DNA of 64,000 nucleotides from Aegilops tauschii subsp. strangulata. Taxonomy: Eukaryota; Streptophyta; Magnoliopsida; Poales; Poaceae. The notes under the pieces are model-generated. The model was not told where the DNA came from. It made no database searches and saw only the letters and a list, made by a program, of their open reading frames with translations. How positions within the stretch are numbered: the first letter of the stretch is position 1; each line of letters opens with the position of its first letter. The position numbers were made by a program, and so were the translations under genes. The DNA lies in contig NC_053040.3 in assembly GCF_002575655.3 (NCBI RefSeq), forward strand, positions 153,203,148 to 153,267,147. The letters are read 5' to 3'. Positions 11,401 to 22,370 of this stretch are shown here, one piece after another.

Positions 11401-11952
11401 TATGTTGCTTGAAGCGCAACGCCTGGACGAGGCCTTCGCCGGTAAGTGTTCTTTGTTGGTTTCGCCGGGTTGAGAGCCGGATTGTTTATTTCGTTGCTGA
11501 TTGTCTTGTTTTTCTGCTTGACAGAATACTTTCCAGAAATGCAGGGGAGGGCAGACCAGGCCAAGCGCGACCACCGATCGACCCAGGCAGATGCGGGCGC
11601 CGAAGGGGTTCCGCACACCGCCTGGTCCTTCTCGGAGATCATGCAAGCAACAGAGGTCCGTCTGCATGCCCTGGACAAGCAGACGGTGAGGCTCTCCGAT
11701 GCTGGAGTGGGGAAGATGGCAACCCTCTGGCCGGGCGCCGTTAAGCCCAACAACTTCATGCTGCTGGCGCGGTGGCTGGAAGCCAGACCGGAGCGGCTTC
11801 ATGCGTGGCGTATCTTTGCCGCCCGTGCCAACTTGGTGCTGAGGTTTGTCATGTCTTGGTATCCAGACCTAGCGCTGGACCATCTGGCGGCCCAGGAAGC
11901 CGGCGTGGAGCCCCAGCTGCAGGCGGAGGCGGGACGGATCGCCTCCCAGGCC
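8444..11952 (+). pseudogene. Antisense accessory gene of the outer Tat element, 5' part (gypsy-type transposon domain and coiled coil)
   Basis: Starts at ATG 8444 (MARPKGSWEGSVV). The N-terminal ~120 residues (ERVLFFSHFKCGFGLA ... LCEGYLGVEPAL) align with the Fatima-like antisense protein at 57081-57950 and match the 'putative gypsy-type transposon' family (Pfam Transposase_28 style). A frameshift near 8770 and a TGA near 8834 break it; the frame resumes at 8881. Candidate GT-AG introns are 9316 to about 9413, 9527-9604, 9835-9905, 10501-10627, 10734-10883 and 11442-11524. The 10884-11441 exon is a heptad-rich coiled coil built from repeated ~42-residue units (QALAEAGQQRDQLAGDKS) and has one TAG near 11051. 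The last exon (11525-11952) begins EYFPEMQGRADQ and contains LWPGAVKPNNF. It continues at 58954. Function unknown; it lies antisense to gag-pol. Confidence 0.75.
10511..10845 (+). repeat. Near-identical ~93-base sequence in two successive introns
   Basis: 10511-10603 and 10753-10845 share 'agtgggggYgcgcYagc...cacccact', 'cccccgagattcgggccaacta' and 'gtagttgggtcgaatcttcaaatgctttgtctt' with only a few differences. Both copies lie just after candidate splice donors of the accessory gene, which suggests that an exon-intron unit was duplicated. Confidence 0.85.
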
Positions 11953-12399
11953 TGTCGGCGTTCTGGGAACGGGGGTACCCAGACTTGCCTTCCTGCGGCC
12001 CACGGAGTGGCTCCATCGACGGCCTGGTACGGCCCACCTCCACCATCAACAACACAAGACCCTCGCGAGGGGCCAAGCCTCACAAGGCGGACAATGCCAG
12101 GTCCTTCGAAAGGAGCAGGCGCCTCCTTAGGCTGGCTCCTGAGGAGCAGAGATTTCTATGCAAGCCCTCACCTCGTGAGGTTTGGATGACGCAAGCCATG
12201 ACGACCAAGGCTAGGTGGGCGCCAACGGGCGCAGTACAACAGTTTCCCCTTTGGTGCTAAAGAGGCAAGCGCAGGCATGGAGTCCCGAGGAATCAACCAA
12301 AGGTTTCCATTTCCATGCAACAAGATCAGGACCGCCAGGACGGTAGGACGGAGGTCATCGCCGAGCTCACCACGGTGTCACGACCAGAAGCTTTGCAGG
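11953..12399 (+). repeat. Truncated extra LTR
   Basis: Starts TGTCGGCGTTCTGGG and follows the LTR of the element to 'ccagaagctttgcagg' (12399), where it jumps to the polypurine-side internal sequence 'cgaagccaagtccgagcgcgcc', seen also at about 27889-27910. It covers about the first half of an 880-base LTR. Confidence 0.85.
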
Positions 12400-12438
12400 C
12401 GAAGCCAAGTCCGAGCGCGCCTTAAGCTCGGGGGCTAC
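12400..12438 (+). other. Internal polypurine-side fragment between two LTRs
   Basis: Thirty-nine bases ending CTCGGGGGCTAC, equivalent to the sequence upstream of the true 3' LTR at 27926. It should lie at the end of an internal domain, so a complete internal domain appears to be missing between 12399 and 12400. Confidence 0.8.
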
Positions 12439-13321
12439 TGTCGCTGTTCTGGGAACGGGGGTACCCAGACTTTCCTGCGTGCGGCCCACGGCGTGGCTCC
12501 ATCGACAGCCTGGTACGGCCCACCTCCAGCATCAACAACACAAGACCCTCGCGAGGGGCCAAGGCTCGTGAGACGGACGACGCCAAGACCTCCGGAAGGA
12601 GCGGCCTCCTCAGGCTGGCTCCTGAGGAGCGGAGATTTCTATGCAAGCCCTCACCTCGTGATGTTTGCATGATGCAAGCCATGACGACCAAGGCCAGGCG
12701 GGCGCCAGCAGGCGCAGTACATCAGTTTCCTCTTTGGTGCTAAAGAGGCAAGCACAGGATCGGAGTCCCGAGGGATCAACCAAAGGTTTCCATTTCCATG
12801 CAACAAGACCAGGACCGCCAGGACGGCATGACAGAGGTCGTCGCCGAGCCCACCACGGCGTCATGACCAGAAGCTTTGCAGGTGAAGACCATCTTTCATT
12901 AGGATAAGATGTACTAGTTGTCTCCCTTCGAATTTGGCCGTTGTGGGATCCCTTCCCGCCTCCATTTTGGGGGAAGAGGACTAAGGCCACTATAAATAGA
13001 GCCTAGCCACCACCATAGAAGGGGATCAGATCATTCAGATCATCCTCTCCCTCACCAGCTCAAGAACACACCTCCTGAGGTTGTTCTCCCACTTTACTAG
13101 TTCATCCTCAGCCCACGGCGAGGCCAATCCACCACAAGGCAGGAATAGAGTTTTACACCGCAAGGTGGCCCGAACCTGGGTAAACTGCTGTGTCCCAGTT
13201 CCTTCCTGTTCATCGAGCTAGGCTGTGAGATCGGTGAGTAGGGAGTCTGGGGATGTTGAATTCTTCGCACGCACCCGAGAGTTCAAATCTATCCAGGGTG
13301 TGCGGAGCCCAGAACCCGACA
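12439..13321 (+). repeat. 5' LTR of the Tat-lineage element
   Basis: 883 bases from TGTCGCTGTTC to CCCGACA, followed at 13322 by TTTGGCGCGCTAGGTAGGGG, the usual primer-site context of this lineage. It pairs with 27926-28806. Confidence 0.9.
12991..12998 (+). promoter_or_regulatory. LTR TATA box (TATAAATA)
   Basis: TATAAATA after 'aaggccac', conserved at 28478-28485 in the 3' LTR. Likely core promoter of the Tat-lineage element. Confidence 0.7.
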
Positions 13322-13341
13322 TTTGGCGCGCTAGGTAGGGG
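13322..13341 (+). other. Primer-binding-site region
   Basis: TTTGGCGCGCTAGGTAGGGG directly follows the 5' LTR, the place for tRNA priming. I do not assign the tRNA. Confidence 0.6.
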
Positions 13342-13397
13342 TGTGTCAAAGATTTGTCTCTCCGTCCGCTGCACTCCACTCACACCGTTCGGCTTTC

Positions 13398-14460
13398 ATG
13401 GCGAGCGTCGCTCCACCGACCGGGCCGACGGGTGCGTTCGGAGGCGCCGTGGGTCTTCGAGCTTTCACCCCCGCCTTGCGGCGAGTGCAGTGGCCGCCCA
13501 AGTTCAGGCTGGAGCTGCCGCCTTGATACGATGGCGCGGCGGACCCGGTGGGGTTTCTCCAGGCATATGCGGAGGCAGTTTTGGTGGCCGGCGGCGACGA
13601 CAAGGCCATGGCATACTGGCTACCCATGGCCCTTACGGGCGTGCCGCACGCCTGGCTCATGGGCTTGCTGGAGTCTTCGGTGGCCTCCTGGGAGGAGCTG
13701 CATGGCCTCTTCATCGTGCGCTTCGTGGCGCCAGCGCCCCACGCTGTCGCGGCCCTCCTCGGCGGCTCACAGGTGCCAACCTCGGACCGCCACATCAAGC
13801 AGTTCCTTCGCCACGTGGGCGCCGCCCACGTACAGCGTGGAGCGCCACCAGGATGGGTGTTTCCTAAGGCCGACCTCACCTTCAACTCCAAGGACCACGC
13901 CGTGACCACGGCCAGCGCCGGCGCGCTCCCGATGCTCTGCACCCCCACCATTTGCAACGTAGCAGTCACCAGGACCCTCATCAACGGCGGCGCTAACCTC
14001 AATGTCCTCTCCGTGGAAGTGTTTGGCCTGCCTCACGTGCCCCATGGCCGGCTCCGCCCCACCAAGCCGTTCTCTAGAGTCGTCGATGGCTCCACCTGCC
14101 CCCTGGGGCAGATCCACCTCCCCGTCACCTTCGGCATGCGTGACAACTACCGCACCGAGCTCATCGACTTCGACATCACCCGCATCGGCTGCCATACAAC
14201 GCCATTCTCGAGTACCCGGCCTTGGCCAAGTTCATGGCGGCAACCCACCCTGGCTACAATCTCATGAAGATGTCGGGAAGCAGCGGCATCCTCACTGTGG
14301 CGGGGGACATCAAGGAAGTGCTCTCGGCCCTCAAGCACGCTTTTAGGGCCGCGGCGGCCAAGCAAGGAGGGAGCCACGGAGGCCCCGGGGGCTCCGCCAG
14401 CAAAGAAGAATTAGTTGTTCTCTCAGGACCGGGCCGAGACGAAGCAGATACCGGTCAATG
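13398..14460 (+). pseudogene. gag: gag-protease of the Tat-lineage element, disabled
   Basis: ATG 13398 starts MASVAPPTGPTGAFG. An in-frame TGA at 13524-13526 interrupts it, then the same frame runs to about 14190 with Gag-like sequence (DPVGFLQAYAEAVL, LPMALTGVPHAW, SWEELHGLFIVRF, DRHIKQFLRHVG) and a protease-like part (VAVTRTLINGGANLNVLS). The catalytic aspartate expected before GG is asparagine (LINGG). A frameshift near 14195 moves the rest (EYPALAKFMAATHPGYNLMK) to another frame that runs to 14461. The reading continues into pol after the element inserted at 14473-22365. Gag would form particles and the protease would cut the polyprotein; this copy can do neither. Confidence 0.8.
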
Positions 14461-14472
14461 AAGACGGGGCAT

Positions 14473-15480
14473 TGATGTCGCTTGAAGCTAAGTATGTATT
14501 TCCCCAAAGAGGAAGGGATGATGCAGCACAACGGCGGTAGGTATTTCCCTCAGATATGAAACCAAGGTTATCAAACCAGTAGGAGAACCAAGCAACACAA
14601 CATAAACAACCCCTGCACATAGATAACAAATCCTCGCAACCCGATGTGTTAAAGGGGTTGTCAATCCCTTCTGGGTACGGCGCCTCAAGATAGGCAAACG
14701 GACTTGAGATAAACTGTAGTAGATTGATAGATCGAACGCCAAATAAAATAAATAAGAATAAAATGCAGCAAGGTATTTTGTTATTTTTGGTTTAATAGAT
14801 CTGAAAATAAATGCAAGGAAAAAGTAGATCGCAAAGGCAAATATATGAGAAAGAGACCCGGGGGCCGTAGGTTTCACTAGTGGCTTCTCTTGAGAAAAAA
14901 TAGCAAATGGTGGGTGAACAAATTACTCTTGGGCAATTGATAGAACTTCAAATACTCATGACGATATCCAGGCAATGATCATTATATAGGCATCACATCC
15001 AAGATTAGTAGACCGACTCCTGCCTGCATCTACTACTATTACTCCACACATCGACCGCTATCCAACATGCATCTAGTGTATTAAGTTCATGGAAAAACGG
15101 AGTAATGCAATAAGAACAATGACATGATTTAGATAAGATCTATCTATGTAGAGATAGACCCCATCGTTTTATCCTTAGTAGCAACGATACATACGTGTCG
15201 GTTCCCTTTCTGTCACTGGGATCAAGCACCGTAAGATCGAACCCACCACAAAGCACCTATTCGCATTGCAAGATAAATAGATCAAGTTGGCCAAACAAAA
15301 CCCAAATATCGGAGAATAAATACGAGGCTATAAGGAATCATGCATAAAAGAGATCAAAGAAACTCAAAGGGATATAAAAAGATAGATCTGATCATAAACT
15401 CAAAGTTCATCGATCCCAACAAACACACCGCAAAAGAGTTACATCATATGGATTTCCAAGAGACCATTGTATTGAGAATT

Positions 15481-15523
<43 letters not shown>

Positions 15524-16081
15524 AGCCATCTAGCTACTAACTACAGACCCGAAGGTCAACAAAGAACTACTCACGCATCATCAAAGAGGCACCAATGGAG
15601 GTGGTGAACCCCATGCGAGATGGTGTCTAGATTGGATCTATTGGTTCTGGACTCTGCGGCGGCTGGATGAATGTTTCGTTGACTACCCTAGGGTTTTGGG
15701 AATATTGGGGTATTTATAGAGCAAAGAGGCGGTCCGGGGGGCACCCGAGGTGGGCACAACCCACCAGAGCGCGCCTAGGCCTCCTGGCGCGCCCTGGTGG
15801 GTCGTGCTCTCCCCGGAGCACCCCAGACGCAGCCAGGGCCCATTATGTTCCTCCTGGTCCAAAAAAATCTCCTTAAAGTTTCGTTGCGTTTGGATTCCGT
15901 TTGTTATTGATTTCCCACGATGTAAACAACATGCAGAAAACAACAATTGGCACTTGGCACTATGTCAATAGGTTAGTACCAAAAAATGATATAAAATGAC
16001 TATAAAATTATTATAAAACATCCAAGATTGATAATATAACAGCATGGAACAATAAATTATAGATACGTTGGAGACGTATCA
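14473..16081 (-). repeat. 3' LTR of Athila-like copy 2
   Basis: 1609 bases. In plus orientation it reads TGATGTCGCTTGAAGC ... GGAGACGTATCA. It includes an AG microsatellite (about 15484-15520). Confidence 0.9.
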
Positions 16082-18489
16082 GCATCCCCAAGCTTAACTC
16101 CTATTCGTCCTCGAGTAGGGAAGTGGTAAAAACAGAATTTTTGATGTGGAATGCTGCCAAACATGTCATATCATATTTCTTTTCTTTATAGCATGGACAT
16201 TTGGACTTTTATATTGTTCAAAGCAATAGTCTAGTTTTGATATGATAATTTAAATACTCAAGCATATCAACAAGCAACCATGTCTTTCAAAATGTCAACG
16301 CTAAAATAAGTTATCCCTAGCCCCTTAGTTGGTGCTTTATAAGAGAAGATGGAGACTCAAATAAAAATAAAAATTGCATAAAGTCAATAGAAAGGCCCTT
16401 CGCAGAGGGAAGTAGGGATTTGTAGAGGTGCTAGAGCTCAAAGCAAAAACCTTAGAGATAAAAACATTTTGGGAGGTGTATCCATCCCACCAACGAAAAC
16501 GACTTAGATTTCCCAACACTTTCCATGCTAGATATATCATAGGCGGTTCCCAAACAGAAAATAAAGTTTATTCCTTTTCCAACCATACTTTCACTTTCCA
16601 TGGCTAACCGTATCCATGGGTTCCTTCCATACCAACACTTTCCAAGGAATTTATTATTTGATAACATAAATTAAATTCATTTTTCATTCCGGGACTGGGA
16701 ATCCCTAATACCTTTGCCTTACTCTCGTGCAATGACAAGTGAACAAACACTCATCGTGAGAATAACACATCTAGCATGGAAAATATTAGCCACCCCTCAC
16801 CGCTCCGCGAGCGAAACGAACACACAAAAGAGAAGTTTATTTTGAAAATTAGAAATGGCACATGCAAATTTGCTTAGAACGTCAAAAGAATACCACATAT
16901 AGGTAGATATAGTGGACTCATGTGGCAAAACTAGTTTAAAGGTTTTTTGGATGCACAAGTAGAGATGATACTTAGTGCAAAATGAAGGCTAGCAAAAAGA
17001 TTGAGAAGCGACCAACCAAGAAATGAATAGTCTCATAAGCAATCATTAAGCATAAATAACACCAAATAATGCACCACACGTAGGATATAATTCCATTGCA
17101 TGACTATTGACTTTCGTGATTGCATAGAGAATCACAAACCTTAACACCAATATTCTTGCTAAAGCATAATTACTCATCAACATAACTCACATATCACATC
17201 ATCATATCTCAAAACTGTTACTAAGAATCAAGTTTATTTTGTTCAGTGATCTTCATGAAAGTTTTTATTATATCCTTCTTGGATATCTATCACTTTGGAA
17301 CTAATTTTCATGTGTTGCTTTTCATAAGCTCAAACAAATATAAGTGAAGATCATGACCATATTTTTTTTCTTTCTCTCAAAATAATTTAAGTGAAGCAAG
17401 AGAGAATTTCTTGAAAATTTCACTAACTCTCAAATAAATCTAAGTGAAGCAAGAGAGCATTTCTTCAAAAATACTAAGCATGCTATGCTAAAAAAATATA
17501 AGTGAAGCACTAGAGCAAGTCCATAGCTCATAAAAATTTAAGTGAAGCATAGAGAGCAATTTTAACATGTCATGACATAATTTTGGCTCTCTCAAATAAG
17601 TGTGTCCAGCGAGGAATCAAGACTTAAAACACAAAATAAAACAAGCAAAGACTCATATCATACAAGATGCTCCAAGCAAAACACATAGTATGTGACGAAT
17701 AAAAATATAGCTTCGAGTAAAATACCGATGGTCATTAGAAGAAAGAGGGAATGCCACTCGGGGGCATCCCCAAGCTTAGTTGGTTTCTCATTTTTGGATA
17801 ATAGCTTGGGATGCCAGGGCATCCCCAAGCTAAGGCTCTTCTACTCCTTATTCCTTCATCCATAGTAAGATAACCCAAAACTTGAAAACTTCAATCACAC
17901 AAAACTCAACAAAACCTTCGTGAGATCCGTTAGTGTAAGAAAAATAAATCACTACTATAAGTGCTGTACTAGACCAATTCATATTTTGTTTTTGCATTAT
18001 ATATACTATATTCCAACTTTTCGATGGCAAAAACTCATCAAAGAAAACCATAGAGCCATCAAAATAAGCACACAACCCAAAGAAAACAGAATCTGCCATA
18101 ACAGAACAGTCTGCAGCAATCTGACTATTTCGAAAACTTCTGGAACTCCAAAATTTTTGAAAACGTAGGACGGCCTGAGAAATTTGTATATTAATCTTCT
18201 GCAAAAAGAATTGGCATTTTATCACGCTCTGGTAAAAATAAGAATTGTTTTCATGAGTGCAAAAGTTTCTGTTTTTTCAGCAAGATGAAACAACTATCGC
18301 CCAAGAAGATCCTATCGGTTCTACTTGGCACAAACACTAATTAAAACAATAAAACACAATCATTAAATTAGCATAATTGTGCTAACACTCAAGAACAGAA
18401 AGCAAAAAACAAAAATAAATTTTGTTCATTGGGTTGCCTCCCAACAAGCGCTATAGTTTTACGCCCTTAGCTAGGCATAAAGCAAGGAT
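16082..18489 (-). other. Non-coding 3' internal region of Athila-like copy 2
   Basis: AT-rich, no supported ORF, homologous to 3490-5946 on the other strand. The polypurine-type motif (GCATCCCCAAGCTT in plus reading) is at 16082-16095 next to the LTR, with two internal copies at 17764-17777 and 17819-17832. Confidence 0.75.
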
Positions 18490-20565
18490 CTAAGTTTTGT
18501 CATCTTTGACTCGAGATCCATAAGATGCCCTCATGATTGATTCATATGGTGGCCTAATTCTTGTTCTAGGGAAGTGTTCCATACCCTTCCTCAAAGGAAA
18601 TTGGAACTTAATATTGCCTTCTTTCATATCAATCACAACACCGATAGTGTGTAAAAACGGTCTACCAAGAATAATTGGACAAGACGGATTGCAATAAATA
18701 TCAAGAACAATAAAATATATGAGCACATAATTCCTATTTGAAAGAATAAGAACATCATTAATTCTTCCCATAGGCTTTTTAATAGTAGAATCCGCCAAGT
18801 GCAAATTTAAAGAACATTCTTCAAGATCGGTAAAACCAAGCACATCACATAAAGATTTCGGAATTGTAGAAACACTAGCACCCAAGTCACACAAAGCAAA
18901 ACATTCATAATTTTTAATCTTGACTTTGATAGTAGGTTCCCACTCATCATGCAATTTTCTAGGAATTGAAACTTCTAATTCCAATTTTTCTTCAAAAGCT
19001 TTCATCATAGCATCAACAATATGTTTAGTAAAAGCTTTATTTTATTTATAGGCATGGGGTGAATTTATCATGGATTGCAACAAAGAAATAGAATCAATCA
19101 AAGAGAAACTATCATAATTAAAGTCTTTGTAATCCAAAAGAATGGGCACATCACTAGCTAAAGTTTTGACCTCTTTAAACCCACTTTCATCAATTTTCTC
19201 AACAAGATTTTCACCCTCCGGAATATTGGGACGCCTTCTACCTAAAGTTGACTCTTCTCCAGTCCCTTTTTCATCAATCTTAACTTTACTAAAGAAGGAA
19301 TCAATAGAAGAAACACCAATCATTTTAAGATCTTCATCACTTTTACGAAAGAAATCACTAGAAAACGCTTTTTCTAAAAATTCTCTTTTGGCTCTAAGCA
19401 TAGCGGTTCTTTTCTTACTTTCATCCATAGAAACATAAAGAGCTTTAATTGATTCATCTGCTTTAGGCACAAAAAATTTCATCTTGATATTTTCCACATC
19501 TTGAGCAATTCTATCAACACTTCTAGACAAATGATTAATCTTACTCAACTTTTCTTCTATGGAAGTGTTGAAAACTTTTTGCGTATTGATAAATTCTTTA
19601 ATATGATTCTCAAGATTAGAGGTGTTACTATATTATTATAAGATTGATTTCCATAGGAATTACCATAATTATTAGAGGAATTACTAGGAAAAGGCCTAGG
19701 ATTAAAATTACCTCTATAAGTTGTTGAAATTATTTCGAGAGATAAAATTCACACCTATGGCATCACTATTTTTCTCCATCAAAGTAGACAAAGGCATATC
19801 ATTAAAATCAATAGGAGCACTTTTACTAGCAACCAATTTCATAAGAGCATCAACTTTTTCACTCAAAGAAGAAATTTCTTCAACCGAATTAACTTTTTTA
19901 CTAGTAGGAGCTCTTTCGGTATGCCATTGCAAAAGATTTGCCATGATATTATCAAGCAATTTGGTGGCTTCACCCAAAGTAATTTCTGTAAAAGTACCAC
20001 CCGCGGCGGAATCTAAAAGATTACGAGAAACAAAATTCGACCCTGTATAAAAAATTTGTATGATCATCCAAAGATTTAACCCATGAGTTGGGAAATTCCT
20101 TAGCATCATTTTCATCCTTTCCCAAGATTGTGCAACATGCTCATTTTCAAGTTGCTTGAAATTCATGATCAGGGTTCTAAGGGAAATAATTCTTGCGGGC
20201 AGAAAATACTTAGTGATAAAAGCATCATTGCACTTATTCCAAGAATCGATACTATTGTGAGGCAAAGAAGAGAACCAAAATTTTGCAAAATCACGCAAAG
20301 AAAAAAGAAATAATTTCATCTTCACAACATCATTGTCCACATCTTTTTTCTTTTGCATATCGCATAGTTCCATGAAGGTATTAAGATGGGACGCGGCATC
20401 CTCATTAGGAGTACCGGAAAATTGATCTTTCATAACAAGATTCAGCAAAGAAGTATTAATATCACAAGACTCCGCACTAGTGGCGGGAGGAGCAATCGGA
20501 GTGCCGATAAAATCATTGTTGTTGGTATTTGAGAAATCACATAACTTGGTGTTCTCTTGAGTCAT
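18490..20565 (-). pseudogene. gag: gag-protease of Athila-like copy 2, broken
   Basis: ATG 20565 (MTQENTKLCDFSN; an upstream ATG at 20589 is in frame). The first ORF (to 19714) has a capsid-type Retrotrans_gag region: PNEDAASHLNTFMELCD, FLFSLRDFAKFWFSSLP, NKCNDAFITKYF and WERMKMMLRNFP. An Asn/Gly/Ser-rich linker around 19620-19710 is read in other frames, so compensating frameshifts are present. 19548-19042 is a linker region shared with copy 1. 19008-18490 is a protease-like domain with LCDLGASVS (a DLG variant of the DTG/DSG active site), PSCPIILGRPF and a conserved C-terminus. A stop at 19042 separates the last two. No pol follows. Inactive. Confidence 0.8.
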
Positions 20566-20754
20566 GATGACCACACAACAAGATTGCACTCAAAAATAGA
20601 TCCGGCAAGAAAACGGCGAACGAAAAAAGAGAGGCGAGAAAAACGACAAATTTTTGTGAAGTGGGGGAGAGGAAAATGAGAGGCAAATGGCAATAATGTA
20701 AATTGCGAGGAGATGAGATTTGTGATTAGGAACCTGGTATATGTTGAAGATCCT

Positions 20755-20771
20755 CACCGGCAACGGCGCCA
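20755..20771 (-). other. tRNA-Asp primer-binding site
   Basis: The minus strand reads TGGCGCCGTTGCCGGTG. It equals the complement of the tRNA-Asp 3' end apart from one base and sits 11 bases after the 5' LTR. Confidence 0.8.
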
Positions 20772-20782
20772 GAAATTCCTTC

Positions 20783-22365
20783 TGATCTCGCTTGAAGCTA
20801 CGTCGGTATTTCCCCAAAGAGGAAGGGATGATGCAGCACAACGGCGGTAGGTATTTACCTCAGATATGAAACCAAGGTTATCAAACCAGTAGGAGAACCA
20901 AGCAACACAACGTAAATAGCCCCTACACACAGATAACAAATCCTCGCAATCCAACGTGTTAAAGGGGTTGTCAATCCCTTCCGGGTACGACGCCTCAAGA
21001 TAGGCAAACGGACGTGAGATAAATTGTAGTAGATTGATAGATCGAACGCCAAATAAAATAAATAAGAATAAAATGCAGCAAGGTATTTTTGGTTTAATAG
21101 ATCTGAAAATAAATGCAAGGAAAAAGTAGATCGCAAAGGCAAATATATGAGAAAGAGACCCGGGGGCCGTAGGTTTCACTAGTGGCTTCCCTCGAGAAAA
21201 AATAGCAAACGATGGGTGAACAAATTACTCTTGGGCAATTGATAGAACTTCAAATACTCATGACGATATCCAGGCAATGATCATTATATAGGCATCACGT
21301 CCAAGTTTAGTAGACTGACTCCTGCCTGCATCTACTACTATTACTCCACACATCGACCGCTATCCAGCAAGCATCTAGTGTATTAAGTTCATGAAAAAAC
21401 GGAGTAATGCAATAAGAACGATGACATGATGTAGACAAGATCTATCTATGTAGAGATAGACCCCATCGTTTTATCCTTAGTAGCCATGATACATATGTGT
21501 CGGTTCCCTTTCTGTCACTGGGATCAAGCACCGTAAGATCGAACCCACTACAAAGCACCTCTTCCCATTGCAAGATAAATAGATCAAGTTGGCCAAACAA
21601 AACCCAAATATCGGTGAAGAAATACGAGGCTATAAGCAATCATGCATAAAAGAGATCAAAGAAACTCAAATACTTTCATGGATATAAAAAGATAGATCTG
21701 ATCATAAACTCAAAGTTCATCGACCCCAACAAACACACCGCAAAAGAGTTACATCATATGGATCTCCAAGAGACCGTTGTATTGAGAATTCAGAGAGAGA
21801 GAGATGAAGCCATCTAGCTACTAACTACGGATCCGAAGGTCTACAAAGAACTACTCACGCATCATCGGAGAGGCACCAGTGGAGGTGATGAACCCCATCC
21901 GAGATGGTGTCCAGATTGGATCTGGTTGTTCTGGACTCTGCGGTGGCTGGATGAATATTTCATCGACTCTCCTAGGGTTTTCGGAATATTGGGATATTTA
22001 TAGAGCAAAGAGGCGGTCCGGGGGCACCCGAGGTGGGCACAACCCACCAGGGCGCGCTTGGGCCTCCTGGCGCACCCTGGTGGGTTGTGCTCTCCTCAGA
22101 GCACCCCCAGGCGCAGCCAGGGCCCATTATGTTCCTTCTGGTCCAAAAAAAATCTCCGTAAAGTTTCGTTGCGTTTGGACTCCGTCTGATATTGATTTCC
22201 TGCGATGTAAAAAACATGCAAAAAACAGCAACTGGCACTTGGCACTATGTCAATAGGTACCAAAAAATGATATAAAATGCCTATAAAATGATTATAAAAC
22301 ATCCAATATTGATAATATAACAGCATGAAACAATCAAAAATTATAGATATGTTGGAGACGTAACA
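20783..22365 (-). repeat. 5' LTR of Athila-like copy 2
   Basis: 1583 bases; in plus orientation TGATCTCGCTTGAAGC ... GGAGACGTAACA. The LTR start is mutated (TGTTACG instead of TGATACG). A TATA box reads from the minus strand at 21995-22002. Confidence 0.9.
21995..22002 (-). promoter_or_regulatory. LTR TATA box
   Basis: The minus strand reads TATAAATA, equivalent to 830-837 in copy 1. Core promoter candidate of the nested element. Confidence 0.65.
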
Positions 22366-22370
22366 AGCAT

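Larger units (their letters stand above)
14473..22365 (-). mobile_element. Athila-like Gypsy element, copy 2, nested in the Tat element
   Basis: Complete with both LTRs (5' LTR 22365-20783, 3' LTR 16081-14473 on minus), primer site, gag-protease remnants and a polypurine motif, but no pol. Flanks are ggcat (14468-14472) and agcat (22366-22370), a 5-base duplication with one mismatch. The host protease/pol reading resumes directly after it. Its internal domain (16082-20782, 4.7 kb) is longer than that of copy 1 because it keeps a capsid-type gag. Confidence 0.9.
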
